From the NCBI RefSeq assembly GCF_000407365.1, contig NZ_ASVU01000001.1:711001-775000 (forward strand): 64,000 bases of DNA, given 5' to 3'. The DNA comes from Enterococcus asini ATCC 700915. Its GTDB lineage: Bacteria > Bacillota > Bacilli > Lactobacillales > Enterococcaceae. This document shows positions 9,069 through 17,550 of this stretch, piece after piece (position 1 is the stretch's first letter; each line of letters opens with the position of its first letter). The notes below the pieces were generated by a model, which saw nothing but the letters and a program-made list of their open reading frames with translations, was not told where the DNA came from and made no database searches. The position numbers and the translations under genes are program-made.

Positions 9069-9842
9069 ATGCCAAAAATGGTCTATGTACATATTGATAC
9101 CACCAGTAACGCCGTTTTGTCCCGGGGGATTAACCCTGTTTCTTTCTATCAAGGAATCGTGCACCAACCGAAGAACCTCTTGCTCTTGGATCCTTCCAGT
9201 GACTATGGGGAATACGAGTCCCACACAGGTATGAAGATTTTAAAAGGGGAAGAAGCGGTTAAGCAATACTTTGAAGCACTGGCCCGCCACCGAATCACGG
9301 AAACGGTCAAATGGATCGACTTTACCGATCCGGCAATGCTAAAAGAACTGACTCCCTTAGAGATTTCAGAGCTGTTGTATTTTGGTCACATGAAGACGCA
9401 ACTCCACTCACCGTTCTTCTATAAATTGCAAAATAACTTTGTCTATTTTGATTTACAAGATGACCTTTCCCGGGTTTACTATCGTTACTTAGACGAATAC
9501 TATCGGATTTTAGCCGATAAATTGACCTACATGGTGCTAGAAAAGATCAACGACCGTAAGTCCTTCTTCCGTAAGTCGGCACCGGTGGACAAACTGAAAG
9601 TTTCCTTATTACAGGAAATGAAAGGCATCTTCCAAGAAGGAATTATTTTCTCCTTCGAAACTGCCACCAATGAAAATGGTCAACTCAGCATCCCCATCTA
9701 TCTGGTAGCCGATGCAGGCTTGCGCAAGACCAATCTCTTGCAAGACGACGAGTATTTAGTCGCTCACTTGATTTACAATCAAACCAATCGGCAATGGCGC
9801 TTGGATTATACAGAAAAAGACTTACTCTTCTTCTCGAATTAA
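9069..9842 (+). CDS. Conserved hypothetical protein
   Basis: 257-residue soluble protein with no signal peptide, membrane segment or motif that I recognise. It is acidic to neutral with mixed alpha/beta character. A GGGAGG site nine bases before the ATG and codon use like the neighbours argue that it is real. It stands alone between divergent srtA and convergent thiT, sharing a bidirectional terminator with thiT. No function is proposed. Confidence 0.8.
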   Translation: MPKMVYVHIDTTSNAVLSRGINPVSFYQGIVHQPKNLLLLDPSSDYGEYESHTGMKILKGEEAVKQYFEALARHRITETVKWIDFTDPAMLKELTPLEISELLYFGHMKTQLHSPFFYKLQNNFVYFDLQDDLSRVYYRYLDEYYRILADKLTYMVLEKINDRKSFFRKSAPVDKLKVSLLQEMKGIFQEGIIFSFETATNENGQLSIPIYLVADAGLRKTNLLQDDEYLVAHLIYNQTNRQWRLDYTEKDLLFFSN

Positions 9843-9876
9843 AACCCTGCTTTCACAAAGGAAAGCAGGGTTTTTT
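9841..9876. terminator. Bidirectional terminator
   Basis: CCCTGCTTTC pairs with GAAAGCAGGG around ACAAAG, with four A on one side and six T on the other. It serves the convergent genes ending at 9842 and 9884. Confidence 0.9.
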
Positions 9877-9883
9877 GTCGTCT

Positions 9884-10450
9884 TTATGGCCGTTCATTCG
9901 GAAGGTACAGTTTGGGATTTGTCTGATAGATCAGTAATGCCACAAACAAAGAGACTAAGGCTGTGGCTAACCCACTGATGCCATTGGTGACCAATGAATA
10001 GACAAAAGGTGACATGCCCCAAACAGCATAGGCGCCCCAGAAGATCACCCCGGCCACGAAATGCCAGAAGTAACGGGCTCCCGCACCGCTTAAGGTTCCT
10101 TGCACAATCGCCATGCGGGCTTTTTTATCGTCCCCGGCTTGCATTGCTTGGTGTAATTTCACGGCTGCCAATCCGGCAAAGCCAGCAAAAGCAAAGGCAA
10201 TCGGGTATTCAATCAAGACTTGGCTCACCGCTAAATAATAAACTTTCCCCGCAGGAAAATGCAGCAACCCCCACAGCGCCGCCGCAAAAATTCCGGGCTT
10301 CCATCCCCGGCGCAAAGCAAACACGGTGATGGGAATTTGACCTAAGGAAATCGACAAACTCGGGCCGATATCCAAAGGAATAAAGGACAAGGCCATGGCC
10401 ATGGCCGCGATAATCGTTCCTTCCACCCAAACACGTAAATTTCGATTCAT
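9884..10450 (-). CDS. thiT: ECF thiamine transporter S component ThiT
   Basis: 188-residue membrane protein with about six membrane segments, the substrate-binding subunit for thiamine in energy-coupling-factor transporters. The conserved GxxxGxxWGxLHFxxG-type region (GIFAAALWGLLHF, about residues 53-65) and the tryptophan-rich region near residue 130 fit ThiT/YuaJ. It is the only gene downstream of a TPP riboswitch, which confirms the substrate. The shared ECF energizing module must be encoded elsewhere. Confidence 0.93.
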   Translation of the reverse strand: MNRNLRVWVEGTIIAAMAMALSFIPLDIGPSLSISLGQIPITVFALRRGWKPGIFAAALWGLLHFPAGKVYYLAVSQVLIEYPIAFAFAGFAGLAAVKLHQAMQAGDDKKARMAIVQGTLSGAGARYFWHFVAGVIFWGAYAVWGMSPFVYSLVTNGISGLATALVSLFVALLIYQTNPKLYLPNERP

Positions 10451-10517
10451 AAAAAAATACTCCTCCTTATAGAACCATCACAATCTACAAAGGAGAAGTA
10501 TCGCTACTTCTAACTCG

Positions 10518-10602
10518 TCACAATTCCTACGTTCGCATGATCGAAACAGGTACAGAGGGTTTAGAGTTTACTCATTCTCAGCCAGATGGCTCCCCTTTGT
10601 GA
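10518..10602 (-). promoter_or_regulatory. TPP riboswitch upstream of thiT
   Basis: On the minus strand the THI-box elements occur in order: closing stem TCACAA/TTGTGA, GGCTGAGA, ACCCT, ACCTG and ATGCGAACGTAGG. No intrinsic terminator follows. Instead AGAAGTA/TACTTCT forms a hairpin next to CTTCTCCTTT, which can pair with the thiT ribosome site AAGGAG. This suggests control of translation initiation. Confidence 0.92.
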
Positions 10603-10758
10603 TCGGATTCTATTTAATTTTTGATACGTTCCTATCATAGCATAAAAGATTTTTTTGAAAAGCGAAACGTTCTGAAAAGTTTCAAACGCTTCTATCATTC
10701 TGCCCAAAAGTATCAAACTGTGCTAAAGTGAAGAAAAACGAACAAGGAGTCCATGCAG

Positions 10759-11067
10759 ATGGCGACTATTGCTACCAGTTACACCCCATTTATTGCCACT
10801 TTTTTTACAAAGCCCACCGAAGAAACCAAACTTCTGGACTTTATTCAAACCAAATTGCCAATCTATGTGGCGCAGCGCTCTCCCAAGATCAAGCCTGTGG
10901 CCGGTAGCCAACATCTTTATGAACTAAAAGTGCACATCGGTGCTGATTTTTATCGGCTGGCTTATCGTTACGAGTCCAATCAAATTCAAGCACTCTATTT
11001 GACGAAGACATTACGAAAAGTCCATTTTGATCGCGAAGTCTTGCGCTTTTTAAGGAGCTCTTCATGA
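10759..11067 (+). CDS. RelE/HigB-like (Gp49 family) putative toxin
   Basis: 102-residue protein whose second half (YELKVHIGADFYRLAYRY, then ALYLTKTLRKVHFD) fits the phage-derived Gp49/HigB branch of the RelE superfamily: an R-rich strand, a hydrophobic strand and a basic loop. Such proteins are ribosome-dependent mRNA nucleases. I chose the ATG at 10759, which has AAGGAG eight bases away, over the ATG at 10753. It overlaps the next gene by ATGA, as toxin-antitoxin pairs often do. The N-terminal 40 residues are unusual. An adapted host role is also possible. Confidence 0.6.
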   Translation: MATIATSYTPFIATFFTKPTEETKLLDFIQTKLPIYVAQRSPKIKPVAGSQHLYELKVHIGADFYRLAYRYESNQIQALYLTKTLRKVHFDREVLRFLRSSS

Positions 11068-11351
11068 AACTAATCACGAAACAAGCCGCCCACTCTTGGG
11101 CCAAACAGCAGCTTAAACACAAGGATACCTTGCAACTTCTTCTAATGTCTTTTAAAAAAGACCGTCACATTAAGCTGATCAAACAAGAAGACACGGTGAC
11201 GATCATCGAAGCCGGCTTTACGAATGCTACTTATCCCAATTTACCTTTGTCGGAAGCCTTGAAGTTACTCAAAAAGCTAATCGCTAAAGAGTTTCCCAGA
11301 AGTCATAATCTCTACTGCCAGCTTGAAAAAGGTACCTCTAAAACCGATTAA
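11064..11351 (+). CDS. Hypothetical protein, partner of RelE-like gene
   Basis: 95-residue basic protein, translationally coupled by a 4-bp overlap to the RelE-like gene. Antitoxins of this family normally carry an XRE helix-turn-helix; none is recognisable here. A leucine-rich amphipathic region (about 64-80) is the main feature. By position it is the candidate antitoxin, but by sequence it is unassigned. Its end is 6 bp from the convergent phosphatase gene. Confidence 0.55.
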   Translation: MKLITKQAAHSWAKQQLKHKDTLQLLLMSFKKDRHIKLIKQEDTVTIIEAGFTNATYPNLPLSEALKLLKKLIAKEFPRSHNLYCQLEKGTSKTD

Positions 11352-11357
11352 GTCCCC

Positions 11358-11951
11358 TTACCCAAAACCAACCTCGGCCAAAGTCAGCAATCTCACAAAG
11401 AAAAACTGCTCTTTTGTAGGATCAAAATCCATCACAATCGTGCTTAAATTGCGAAAGCCATGTCCTAATTCCTTTTGTGTGTCCAACCAAATCCGGGCAA
11501 AATTGTAAATCGCCCCACCGTGAGAAACGGCCAAGACTTGTTGATGATCCGGCTGTTGCATGATTTGCAATAACGTCTCATTCATTCGTTGACCAACTCC
11601 GTGGGAACTTTCACCGCCGTATTGCACAAAGAAATCTCCATAGCCCGTTGTAGGATCAACCTTAGGATTCAGCTGCTCGCTTTGTCCTTCAAAAACGCCG
11701 AAGTCAAATTCCTTCAAGCCTTTTAATCGGCGGTAGTCCTTTTGGTACTCTGTCATGATTTCCAATGTGTCCACCGCCCGCTCCTGGGTAGAGGTGTAAT
11801 AATGGTCAAATTCCACCCCAGCTATCAACCCTCTGGCGGCTTTTGCCTGAGCGATTCCTTTTTCGGTTAAGGGCGAGTCACTAGCTCCTTGAATGCGATG
11901 TAGTTGGTTGAACAAGGTTTCTCCATGACGGGTTAAATAAAGTCGTTTCAT
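11358..11951 (-). CDS. Histidine phosphatase family protein
   Basis: 197-residue phosphoglycerate-mutase-like phosphatase. The phospho-acceptor motif LTRHGET is at residues 6-12 and the second catalytic histidine is in VSHGGA (about 148). Length and the acidic insert fit GpmB/PhoE-like broad phosphatases rather than glycolytic mutase. It is last in the merR operon, 9 bp after the cupin gene, with GGAGGA before the ATG. The substrate is unknown. Confidence 0.85.
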   Translation of the reverse strand: MKRLYLTRHGETLFNQLHRIQGASDSPLTEKGIAQAKAARGLIAGVEFDHYYTSTQERAVDTLEIMTEYQKDYRRLKGLKEFDFGVFEGQSEQLNPKVDPTTGYGDFFVQYGGESSHGVGQRMNETLLQIMQQPDHQQVLAVSHGGAIYNFARIWLDTQKELGHGFRNLSTIVMDFDPTKEQFFFVRLLTLAEVGFG

Positions 11952-11960
11952 AGATTCCTC

Positions 11961-12356
11961 CTATAATTGCGTGTATTCCGCATCACTCACTGCTTCTAGC
12001 CATTCCGGTGTACCAGCGGTGATAGCAATGTGTTCAAACCAACTATCGGCCTGGGCTCCGTGCCAATGTTTAACGCCATCATGGGTCACCGCGACATCCC
12101 CTTTTTTAAGGGCCTGAGCAGGCTGGCCCGCTTCTTGGTACCAGCCCAGTCCACCGGTAACCAATAGAATCTGATACCCATCATGGTGAATATGCCAGTT
12201 GTTTCGCGCTCCTGGTTCAAAGGTCACAACCCCGATTCCTGCACTCCCATCTGGCGTGTCCGTAAGATTGGTTAAAAAGGTTTGACCCGTGAAGAATTCA
12301 CCATAGGGGTTAGGCTCCCCAGCTTTAAAAAGTTGATCAACTGCTTCTTTATTCAT
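11961..12356 (-). CDS. Cupin domain protein
   Basis: 131-residue single cupin. Metal-ligand motif 1 is the HIHHDGYQ region (about 55-62), and motif 2 includes GVKHWHGA (about 93). Such small cupins often sit beside carboxymuconolactone decarboxylase-like genes in redox or detoxification operons. The ATG at 12356 has AAGGAGGAG upstream and overlaps the end of the preceding gene by 8 bp. An upstream extension in the same frame is read within that gene and is unlikely. The reaction is not known. Confidence 0.82.
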   Translation of the reverse strand: MNKEAVDQLFKAGEPNPYGEFFTGQTFLTNLTDTPDGSAGIGVVTFEPGARNNWHIHHDGYQILLVTGGLGWYQEAGQPAQALKKGDVAVTHDGVKHWHGAQADSWFEHIAITAGTPEWLEAVSDAEYTQL

Positions 12357-12682
12357 TTTGCTCTCCTCCTTGATAGACTTCCTTAGCAATTCCAAAAGCA
12401 GACCAAGCTTTCGGCCAGCCAATGTAAAAGGCCAACTGGGTGATTAATTCCGCAACTTCCTCTTGGGTTAGACCATTTTCCTTCGCTTTTTGTAAATGAA
12501 AAGGCAACTGCTCAAAAGCTCCCATGCTCATTAAAGCGGTAATCGTCGCAAAGCTACGATCCCGGGCATCCAGCTGGGACTCGCGACTCCAAACTTCTCC
12601 GAACAAAACATCGTCATTTAACGCCACAAAAGGTAGGAGCAAAGTCGCCTAATTGCTCTCTTCCTGCCGTAACTTTCTTCAT
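12349..12682 (-). pseudogene. Carboxymuconolactone decarboxylase family gene with frameshift
   Basis: The expected AhpD-like protein starts at ATG 12682, overlapping the merR stop as ATGA, and reads MKKVTAGREQLGDFAPTF. The frame then breaks at a run of four T (minus strand, 12628-12631). Removing one T restores VALNDDVLFGEVWSRE and the rest of a protein of about 110 residues. Without the repair only a 97-codon frame beginning at a TTG remains. It belongs to the merR-cupin-phosphatase operon. This may be a true recent mutation or a homopolymer sequencing error. Confidence 0.8.
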
Positions 12683-13077
12683 TTAAGCGTCTCTTCCTTT
12701 CGAATTTTTAGCTTTCCTTCGTACTCCAACATGTGCTCTTCATAGTGGGTGATTTTCTCATCCAAAGCATCATACATCTTTTGAATCTCCGCCAGATGTT
12801 CCTTGATTACCGCCAACTGCTCTTTTAGCAAAGCTTTTCGGGTAGGAATCGTCTGGTCCCCTGCCTTAAAGAGATCGATATACTCCACAATCCGCTCCAG
12901 AGAAACCCCGGCTTTACGCATACAGTTGGTCCAATAAACCCACTGTTGATCCTCTTCATCATAATCACGATAACCAGAAGCAGAACGCTGCACCGGAGGA
13001 ATCGCCCCAATGCGCTCCCAGTAGCGTAACGTATCAGCGGGAATTTCGTATTTTTCACTGACCTCTTTGATATTCAT
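12679..13077 (-). CDS. MerR family transcriptional regulator
   Basis: 132-residue regulator with an N-terminal MerR winged helix (YEIPADTLRYWERIG, about 10-24) and a C-terminal coiled coil (about 80-125). It resembles the stress-responsive AdhR-type MerR proteins. The first gene of its operon, it lies behind a promoter with the stretched 19-bp spacer typical of MerR targets, so it probably activates its own operon. Only one cysteine (in NCMRK) is seen near the dimer region. Confidence 0.88.
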   Translation of the reverse strand: MNIKEVSEKYEIPADTLRYWERIGAIPPVQRSASGYRDYDEEDQQWVYWTNCMRKAGVSLERIVEYIDLFKAGDQTIPTRKALLKEQLAVIKEHLAEIQKMYDALDEKITHYEEHMLEYEGKLKIRKEETLK

Positions 13078-13105
13078 CTTGCCGCCTCCTTTAACTTACC
13101 CTTTC

Positions 13106-13136
13106 AGTATAAACCTTGAAGTCGACTCCAAGGCAA
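13106..13136 (-). promoter_or_regulatory. MerR-type promoter with 19-bp spacer
   Basis: On the minus strand TTGCCT (13131-13136) and TATACT (13106-13111) are 19 bp apart. A near-perfect palindrome, CCTTGAAGTCGACTCCAAGG on the plus strand (13114-13133), fills the spacer. This is the classical arrangement for activation by DNA untwisting by a MerR dimer. Confidence 0.75.
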
Positions 13137-13137
13137 T

Positions 13138-13173
13138 AAAAAACGACTGCCGAAAGTGTCCTTTCGACAATCG
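13138..13173 (-). terminator. Terminator of the VOC gene
   Basis: On the minus strand GATTGTCGAAAG pairs (with G-U) with CTTTCGGCAGTC around GACA, followed by GTTTTTT. It abuts the -35 of the merR promoter. Confidence 0.8.
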
Positions 13174-13183
13174 CACTGCTTAT

Positions 13184-13585
13184 TTATGGATTCGCCATCC
13201 AAGTCGGCTCCAAGATATTTCCATCCAAGTCCTCTACTTCAAAACCAACCATCACATCTTCTGAAATTCCTGACTCGACTTTGTAGTATGAACCGCCATT
13301 ATCCTTCGCTGCTTGGGCAAAATCCCGAACCGCCTGGGCACTTTCCAGACTAAATGCGATTAGCGCCCCACTCATCTTACTAGGGTCAACCACACTGCGT
13401 AATCCGATAAATTCCTGATAATAATCCCGGGTCAAAAGCATCACCCAAAAATGATCATCCCAAACCATACCACTGGCCCGTTCATCGGAATAGTCTTTGT
13501 TTTGCGTAAAACCCAGCTTCGTGTAAAATTCGGTGGATGCCTGTAAATCAGCAACAGGAAAATTGGCAAAGACCATCGTCGCCAT
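13184..13585 (-). CDS. VOC family (glyoxalase/bleomycin resistance-like) protein
   Basis: 133-residue vicinal-oxygen-chelate fold protein: FPVADLQASTEFYTKLGF at the N terminus and DLDGNILEP near residue 123, the usual metal-ligand end of the second module. Close to lactoylglutathione lyase-like extradiol families of unknown substrate. GAGGTGA precedes the ATG. It is a single gene, divergent from the HAD gene at 13756. Confidence 0.82.
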   Translation of the reverse strand: MATMVFANFPVADLQASTEFYTKLGFTQNKDYSDERASGMVWDDHFWVMLLTRDYYQEFIGLRSVVDPSKMSGALIAFSLESAQAVRDFAQAAKDNGGSYYKVESGISEDVMVGFEVEDLDGNILEPTWMANP

Positions 13586-13728
13586 TACTATTCACCTCAC
13601 TTTCTTGTATCTTCTCACGAAAACGCTTCAGATGCCAGTTAACCAACTCGGCGGCCTCAATCTTTTGAAAAAGTGAAGCTTTTTGGTTAGTCTCTGGTTT
13701 TCTTCCCGGATTGGCGAGAAGCTTGGTG

Positions 13729-13734
13729 TATAAT
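13729..13734 (+). promoter_or_regulatory. Extended -10 of the HAD phosphatase gene
   Basis: TGTATAAT lies 22 bp upstream of the ATG at 13756. The -35 region is weak, as is common with extended -10 promoters. Confidence 0.5.
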
Positions 13735-13755
13735 AGGCAAAAAGGAGGCTCTCCC

Positions 13756-14601
13756 ATGAAAAAACCAATCATCGCATTCATGTACGATTTTGATCGGACC
13801 TTGTGCACTCGGGATATGCAGGAATACTCCTTTATCCCCGAACTCGGCGTGGATGCCGCGACCTTTTGGCAACAAGTGGCTCATTTGGCGGAAACCGAAC
13901 ACATGGATCACATCATCTCTTATTTGTACCATATGATTAAATCCGCTAATGCCAAAGGACTGCCCTTACGCCGTGAAGATTTCGTCGCTTTAGGCAAAGA
14001 CGTGGAACTCTTCCCCGGTGTCACCACTTGGTTCAAACGAATGAATGACCTCGGTGCCGAACTGGGTCTGGAAATCGAGCACTACATCATCTCCAGTGGC
14101 TTGACAGAAATCATCGAAGGCACCCCGATTCATGGAGAATTCAAAAAAATCTACGCTTGCGAATTTCACTACGACGAAGCCGGTAACGCAGACTGGCCCG
14201 CTTTAACGGTGAATTACACCAACAAAACCCAGTTTCTCTTTCGCATTAACAAAGGGGTCTTGCCCATGAACGACGACGAGGCCTTAAATGAATTTCTCGA
14301 AGATCGGGATCGCCGAATTCCGTTTCGCAATATGATCTATATCGGCGACGGCTTAACGGATGTCCCTTGTATGAAGCTTGTCAAAGTCAACGGTGGTCAA
14401 TCCATTGCCGTCTATGAGAACAAAGAACGAGTCGTGGACCTTCTAACCGACCGGCGAGTGGACTTCATTACCCCGGCTAATTACGAAGCAGGTAGCGAGC
14501 TAGATGAAATCTGCCAAACGATTCTCCGAAAAATGGCACTAGTGGATAAATTAGTGACCTTAAACCATCGGCAACGGGACCAAGAAACACCAAAGCGCTG
14601 A
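13756..14601 (+). CDS. HAD superfamily phosphatase
   Basis: 281-residue haloacid dehalogenase-type hydrolase. Motif I is DFDRTL (residues 9-14), where the first Asp is the nucleophile. Motif II is ISSG near residue 113 and motif III/IV is IGDGLTDVPC near residue 200. The start at 13756 has AAAGGAGG upstream. It is a single gene with its own promoter and terminator. Substrate unknown; the layout suggests a small-molecule phosphatase. Confidence 0.85.
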   Translation: MKKPIIAFMYDFDRTLCTRDMQEYSFIPELGVDAATFWQQVAHLAETEHMDHIISYLYHMIKSANAKGLPLRREDFVALGKDVELFPGVTTWFKRMNDLGAELGLEIEHYIISSGLTEIIEGTPIHGEFKKIYACEFHYDEAGNADWPALTVNYTNKTQFLFRINKGVLPMNDDEALNEFLEDRDRRIPFRNMIYIGDGLTDVPCMKLVKVNGGQSIAVYENKERVVDLLTDRRVDFITPANYEAGSELDEICQTILRKMALVDKLVTLNHRQRDQETPKR

Positions 14602-14641
14602 ATCAAGGGGGCTTACAACCCTTGATTCAGCGCCTTTTTTT
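14595..14641 (+). terminator. Terminator of HAD gene
   Basis: GCGCTGAATCAAGGG pairs with CCCTTGATTCAGCGC, followed by seven T. The stem includes the stop codon of the gene. Confidence 0.9.
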
Positions 14642-14644
14642 CGC

Positions 14645-14668
14645 AAAATGTTTCACGGGAAACATTTT
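14645..14668 (-). terminator. Hairpin at the xylB stop; parS-like sequence
   Basis: AAAATGTTTC pairs with GAAACATTTT around ACGG and ends at the xylB stop, followed by a weak T stretch, so it may terminate xylAB. Its core TGTTTCACGGGAAACA (14649-14664) differs at one base from the Firmicute parS site TGTTTCACGTGAAACA. Confidence 0.55.
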
Positions 14669-16149
14669 TAATAAGCATCACAAATCGGTTTTGTTCCCGG
14701 ATAAACCATCCGATAACGCCGGTAAACTTCTTCATAAGCGGCCACCACAGTAGGATCTGGTAGGTACTCTCCAGCATAAGTGACAAAATCCGCGGCACAA
14801 CTGGCCACATTCGGATACCAATTGCAACCTACCGCAGCTAACATGGCTGCTCCCATACCCGGTCCTTGTTCCGTAGTCAAGGTGGTGATTGGTGTGTTGA
14901 AGATGTTGGCTTGCATTTGCAACCACTCTTTGTTTTTCGCACCGCCCCCTACAGAGACGATTTTTGCCAGACCTTCATTGGTGGCCTGAGCCATAATTTC
15001 TTGAGAATCTTTCAAAGAGAAAGTAATCCCCTCTAGCACGCTTCGGGCAAAATGGGACAACCGGTGGTGAATATCCATGCCGATAAAGCTTCCCCGAATC
15101 TTGCTATCGCTGTACGGGGTCCGTTCCCCAACAATGTATGGCGTAAAGAGCAGACCATCACTCCCAGGCGCTACACTGGCAATCTCCCCTAGCAAGGTTT
15201 CAAAGGAGGCTTCTGGGGCAAAGGTATCCTTAAACCAAGACAAGCTGCTTCCCGCCGCTAAAGTAACCCCCATGGAATACGCCACTTCTTCCGCCGCATG
15301 GGCAAATAGATGCAACTTCCCAGCGTACTCTTTTGCGGCGCTGTCTTCATAGCGCAAAAAGACACCACTCGTCCCAATCGAACACATACCAACCCCTGGT
15401 GCAACAATTCCGGCCCCCACTGCGGCACAGGCGTTGTCCGCCCCACCGGCAATCACTTGGACCGCTTGGGTAAAGCCAAAGCACTCTGCCAGCTCAGGTT
15501 TCACCGTGCCTACAACTGCCGTTGAAGCAACCAGTGGCGGTAAAATCGTCGGATCAATGTTCACAGCTTCTAAGATTTCTTGATCCCATTCTTGGGTGTC
15601 TTGATTTAATAGCAGTGTTCCCGCCGCATCGGAGTAATCCATGTGGAATTTCCCAGTCAACCAAAAGCGCAAGTAGTCTTTTGGCAATTGGATTTGCTTC
15701 ACTTGCTGCCAAATCTCCGGCTCGTTTTCTTGTACCCAACGGATTTTCGGCAAGGTAAAGCCTTCTAAAATGACATTTTTCGTATGGTCTAAAACCATGG
15801 GCCCGATTTCCGCCGTCAAAGCTTGACACTGCGCTGTGGTCCGCACATCATTCCATAAAATCGCTGGCCGTAATGGTTGATTGGCTTCATCTAATAAGAC
15901 CAAACTGTGCATCTGACCGGAAAAACTAATTCCTACCAGTTGTTCTTTCAACTCTGGTAGTTGCTTGATTAAATCTGTAAGCACTTGATCGGCTGCCCGC
16001 AACCAATCATTAGGATCTTGTTCACTAAAGCCCACTTGTGGCGTGGACAGAGGATAGCCTTCTGTCGCTTCAGCCACTAATTTTCCCGATTGATCGACCA
16101 CAAGTCCTTTCAATGCGCTAGTCCCAAGGTCAAGTCCGATTACGTACAT
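14668..16149 (-). CDS. xylB: Xylulokinase
   Basis: 493-residue FGGY-family kinase that phosphorylates D-xylulose to xylulose 5-phosphate. The N-terminal nucleotide-binding start IGLDLGTSALKG (residues 4-15), MHSLVLLD near residue 78 and the C-terminal GGGAKNKEWLQMQA region near 398 match xylulokinases. It lies 64 bp after xylA and shares its promoter. A small hairpin closes the unit. No xylose transporter gene is adjacent. Confidence 0.95.
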   Translation of the reverse strand: MYVIGLDLGTSALKGLVVDQSGKLVAEATEGYPLSTPQVGFSEQDPNDWLRAADQVLTDLIKQLPELKEQLVGISFSGQMHSLVLLDEANQPLRPAILWNDVRTTAQCQALTAEIGPMVLDHTKNVILEGFTLPKIRWVQENEPEIWQQVKQIQLPKDYLRFWLTGKFHMDYSDAAGTLLLNQDTQEWDQEILEAVNIDPTILPPLVASTAVVGTVKPELAECFGFTQAVQVIAGGADNACAAVGAGIVAPGVGMCSIGTSGVFLRYEDSAAKEYAGKLHLFAHAAEEVAYSMGVTLAAGSSLSWFKDTFAPEASFETLLGEIASVAPGSDGLLFTPYIVGERTPYSDSKIRGSFIGMDIHHRLSHFARSVLEGITFSLKDSQEIMAQATNEGLAKIVSVGGGAKNKEWLQMQANIFNTPITTLTTEQGPGMGAAMLAAVGCNWYPNVASCAADFVTYAGEYLPDPTVVAAYEEVYRRYRMVYPGTKPICDAY

Positions 16150-16213
16150 AGTATTCCACCTCTTTAAAAAAGGAGGATAAACCCAGGCTTACCCTCCTTC
16201 TGTCATTATTTTT

Positions 16214-17521
16214 TTAAACCAAGTAGTCGTTTAAGCAAGATTTCACGTACTCAATATGACTGGATTCGACTTTGATGTCTTTCAAACCTAACGCGTATTC
16301 GGTCAAGCTTTCCAAGTCTTCTTGATCGCTGATGATCTTTTCACCGATGCCTTCATGGAAGCTAGCATAGCGTTTTTCTTTCAAATCATCGAAGAAACGG
16401 TCTTCTTTTAATTTTGCCGCTGCTTTCAAGCCCCGAGCAAAAGTATCCATCCCGGCAATATGCGCCAAGAATAAGTCTTCCATTTCAAAGCTGGAACGAC
16501 GAACTTTCGAGTCAAAGTTAATGCCCCCTGGTGCAATCCCGCCATTTTCCAAGACACCGTACATGGCCAAGGTCACATCGTAAACATTTGTTGGGAATTC
16601 GTCTGTATCCCAGCCTAAAAGCACATCCCCTTGGTTAGCATCCAGTGAACCTAGCGCATGATTGATTCGTGCCACTTCGATTTCGTGCTCGAAGGTATGC
16701 CCTGCTAGCGTCGCATGGTTTGCTTCCAAGTTTAGCTTGAAGTCGCCTTCTAAGCCATATTTTTGGATGAATTGCAAAGTTGTCGCTGCGTCAAAGTCGT
16801 ATTGGTGTTTGCTTGGTTCTTTTGGTTTTGGTTCCAATAAGAATTGTGGTTTGTGGCCGATTTTTTCACCATAAGCAATCGCCATTTTGAATAAGCGAGC
16901 AATATTATCCTGTTCAAAGCCCATGTCAGTATTCAACAAGGTTTCGTAGCCTTCACGACCGCCCCAGAAGACATAGTTTTCACCGCCGAGTTTTTTAGAG
17001 ATATCCAAACCTTTTTTCACTTGAGCTGCCGCATAAGCGAAGACATCCGCATTATTCGTAGAAGCTGCCCCATTTACATAGCGGGGATGGCTAAACATAT
17101 TCGCGGTATTCCACAACAATTTGATCCCAGTACGATCCATGTGTTCTTTAATCAAGTCTGTGATTTCATCTAAGTTTTGATAGAATTCTTCCAAGCTGTC
17201 CCCTTCAGGAGCGATATCTACATCATGGAAGCAGAAGTATTCTGCCCCTAGTTTTTCCAGAATTTCAAAGAAAGCTTCTACGCGATTGCGTGCCGTTTCC
17301 ATTTCAGTAGCGCCAAACCAAGTCCGTTGGTTTGTAGGATTACCAAAAGGATCGCTACCATCTTGCGTCATGGTATGCCAGTAGGCTACTGCAAAACGCA
17401 AATGTTCCTTCATGGTTTTGCCGGCAACCACTTCTTCAGGGTTATAGTGACGAAAAGCAAAGGGATTTTTAGTTTTGGTTCCTTCATATTGAATCTTCGC
17501 TACATTTGGAAAATAACTCAT
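16214..17521 (-). CDS. xylA: Xylose isomerase
   Basis: 435-residue class II xylose isomerase converting D-xylose to D-xylulose. [10 protein letters not shown] (about 188-197) and [16 protein letters not shown] (about 230-245) carry the conserved metal and substrate residues. GGAGGAATTAGGA precedes the ATG. First gene of xylA-xylB, behind a strong promoter with cre and xyl operator sequences, and divergent from the regulator xylR. Confidence 0.97.
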   Translation of the reverse strand: MSYFPNVAKIQYEGTKTKNPFAFRHYNPEEVVAGKTMKEHLRFAVAYWHTMTQDGSDPFGNPTNQRTWFGATEMETARNRVEAFFEILEKLGAEYFCFHDVDIAPEGDSLEEFYQNLDEITDLIKEHMDRTGIKLLWNTANMFSHPRYVNGAASTNNADVFAYAAAQVKKGLDISKKLGGENYVFWGGREGYETLLNTDMGFEQDNIARLFKMAIAYGEKIGHKPQFLLEPKPKEPSKHQYDFDAATTLQFIQKYGLEGDFKLNLEANHATLAGHTFEHEIEVARINHALGSLDANQGDVLLGWDTDEFPTNVYDVTLAMYGVLENGGIAPGGINFDSKVRRSSFEMEDLFLAHIAGMDTFARGLKAAAKLKEDRFFDDLKEKRYASFHEGIGEKIISDQEDLESLTEYALGLKDIKVESSHIEYVKSCLNDYLV

Positions 17522-17550
17522 TCCTAATTCCTCCTAAATAAAGGTTTTTA

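Noticed and set aside
13548..13808. 86-codon minus-strand frame across the VOC/HAD intergenic region
   Set aside because: It overlaps the VOC start and the HAD promoter and start, and no domain is recognisable.
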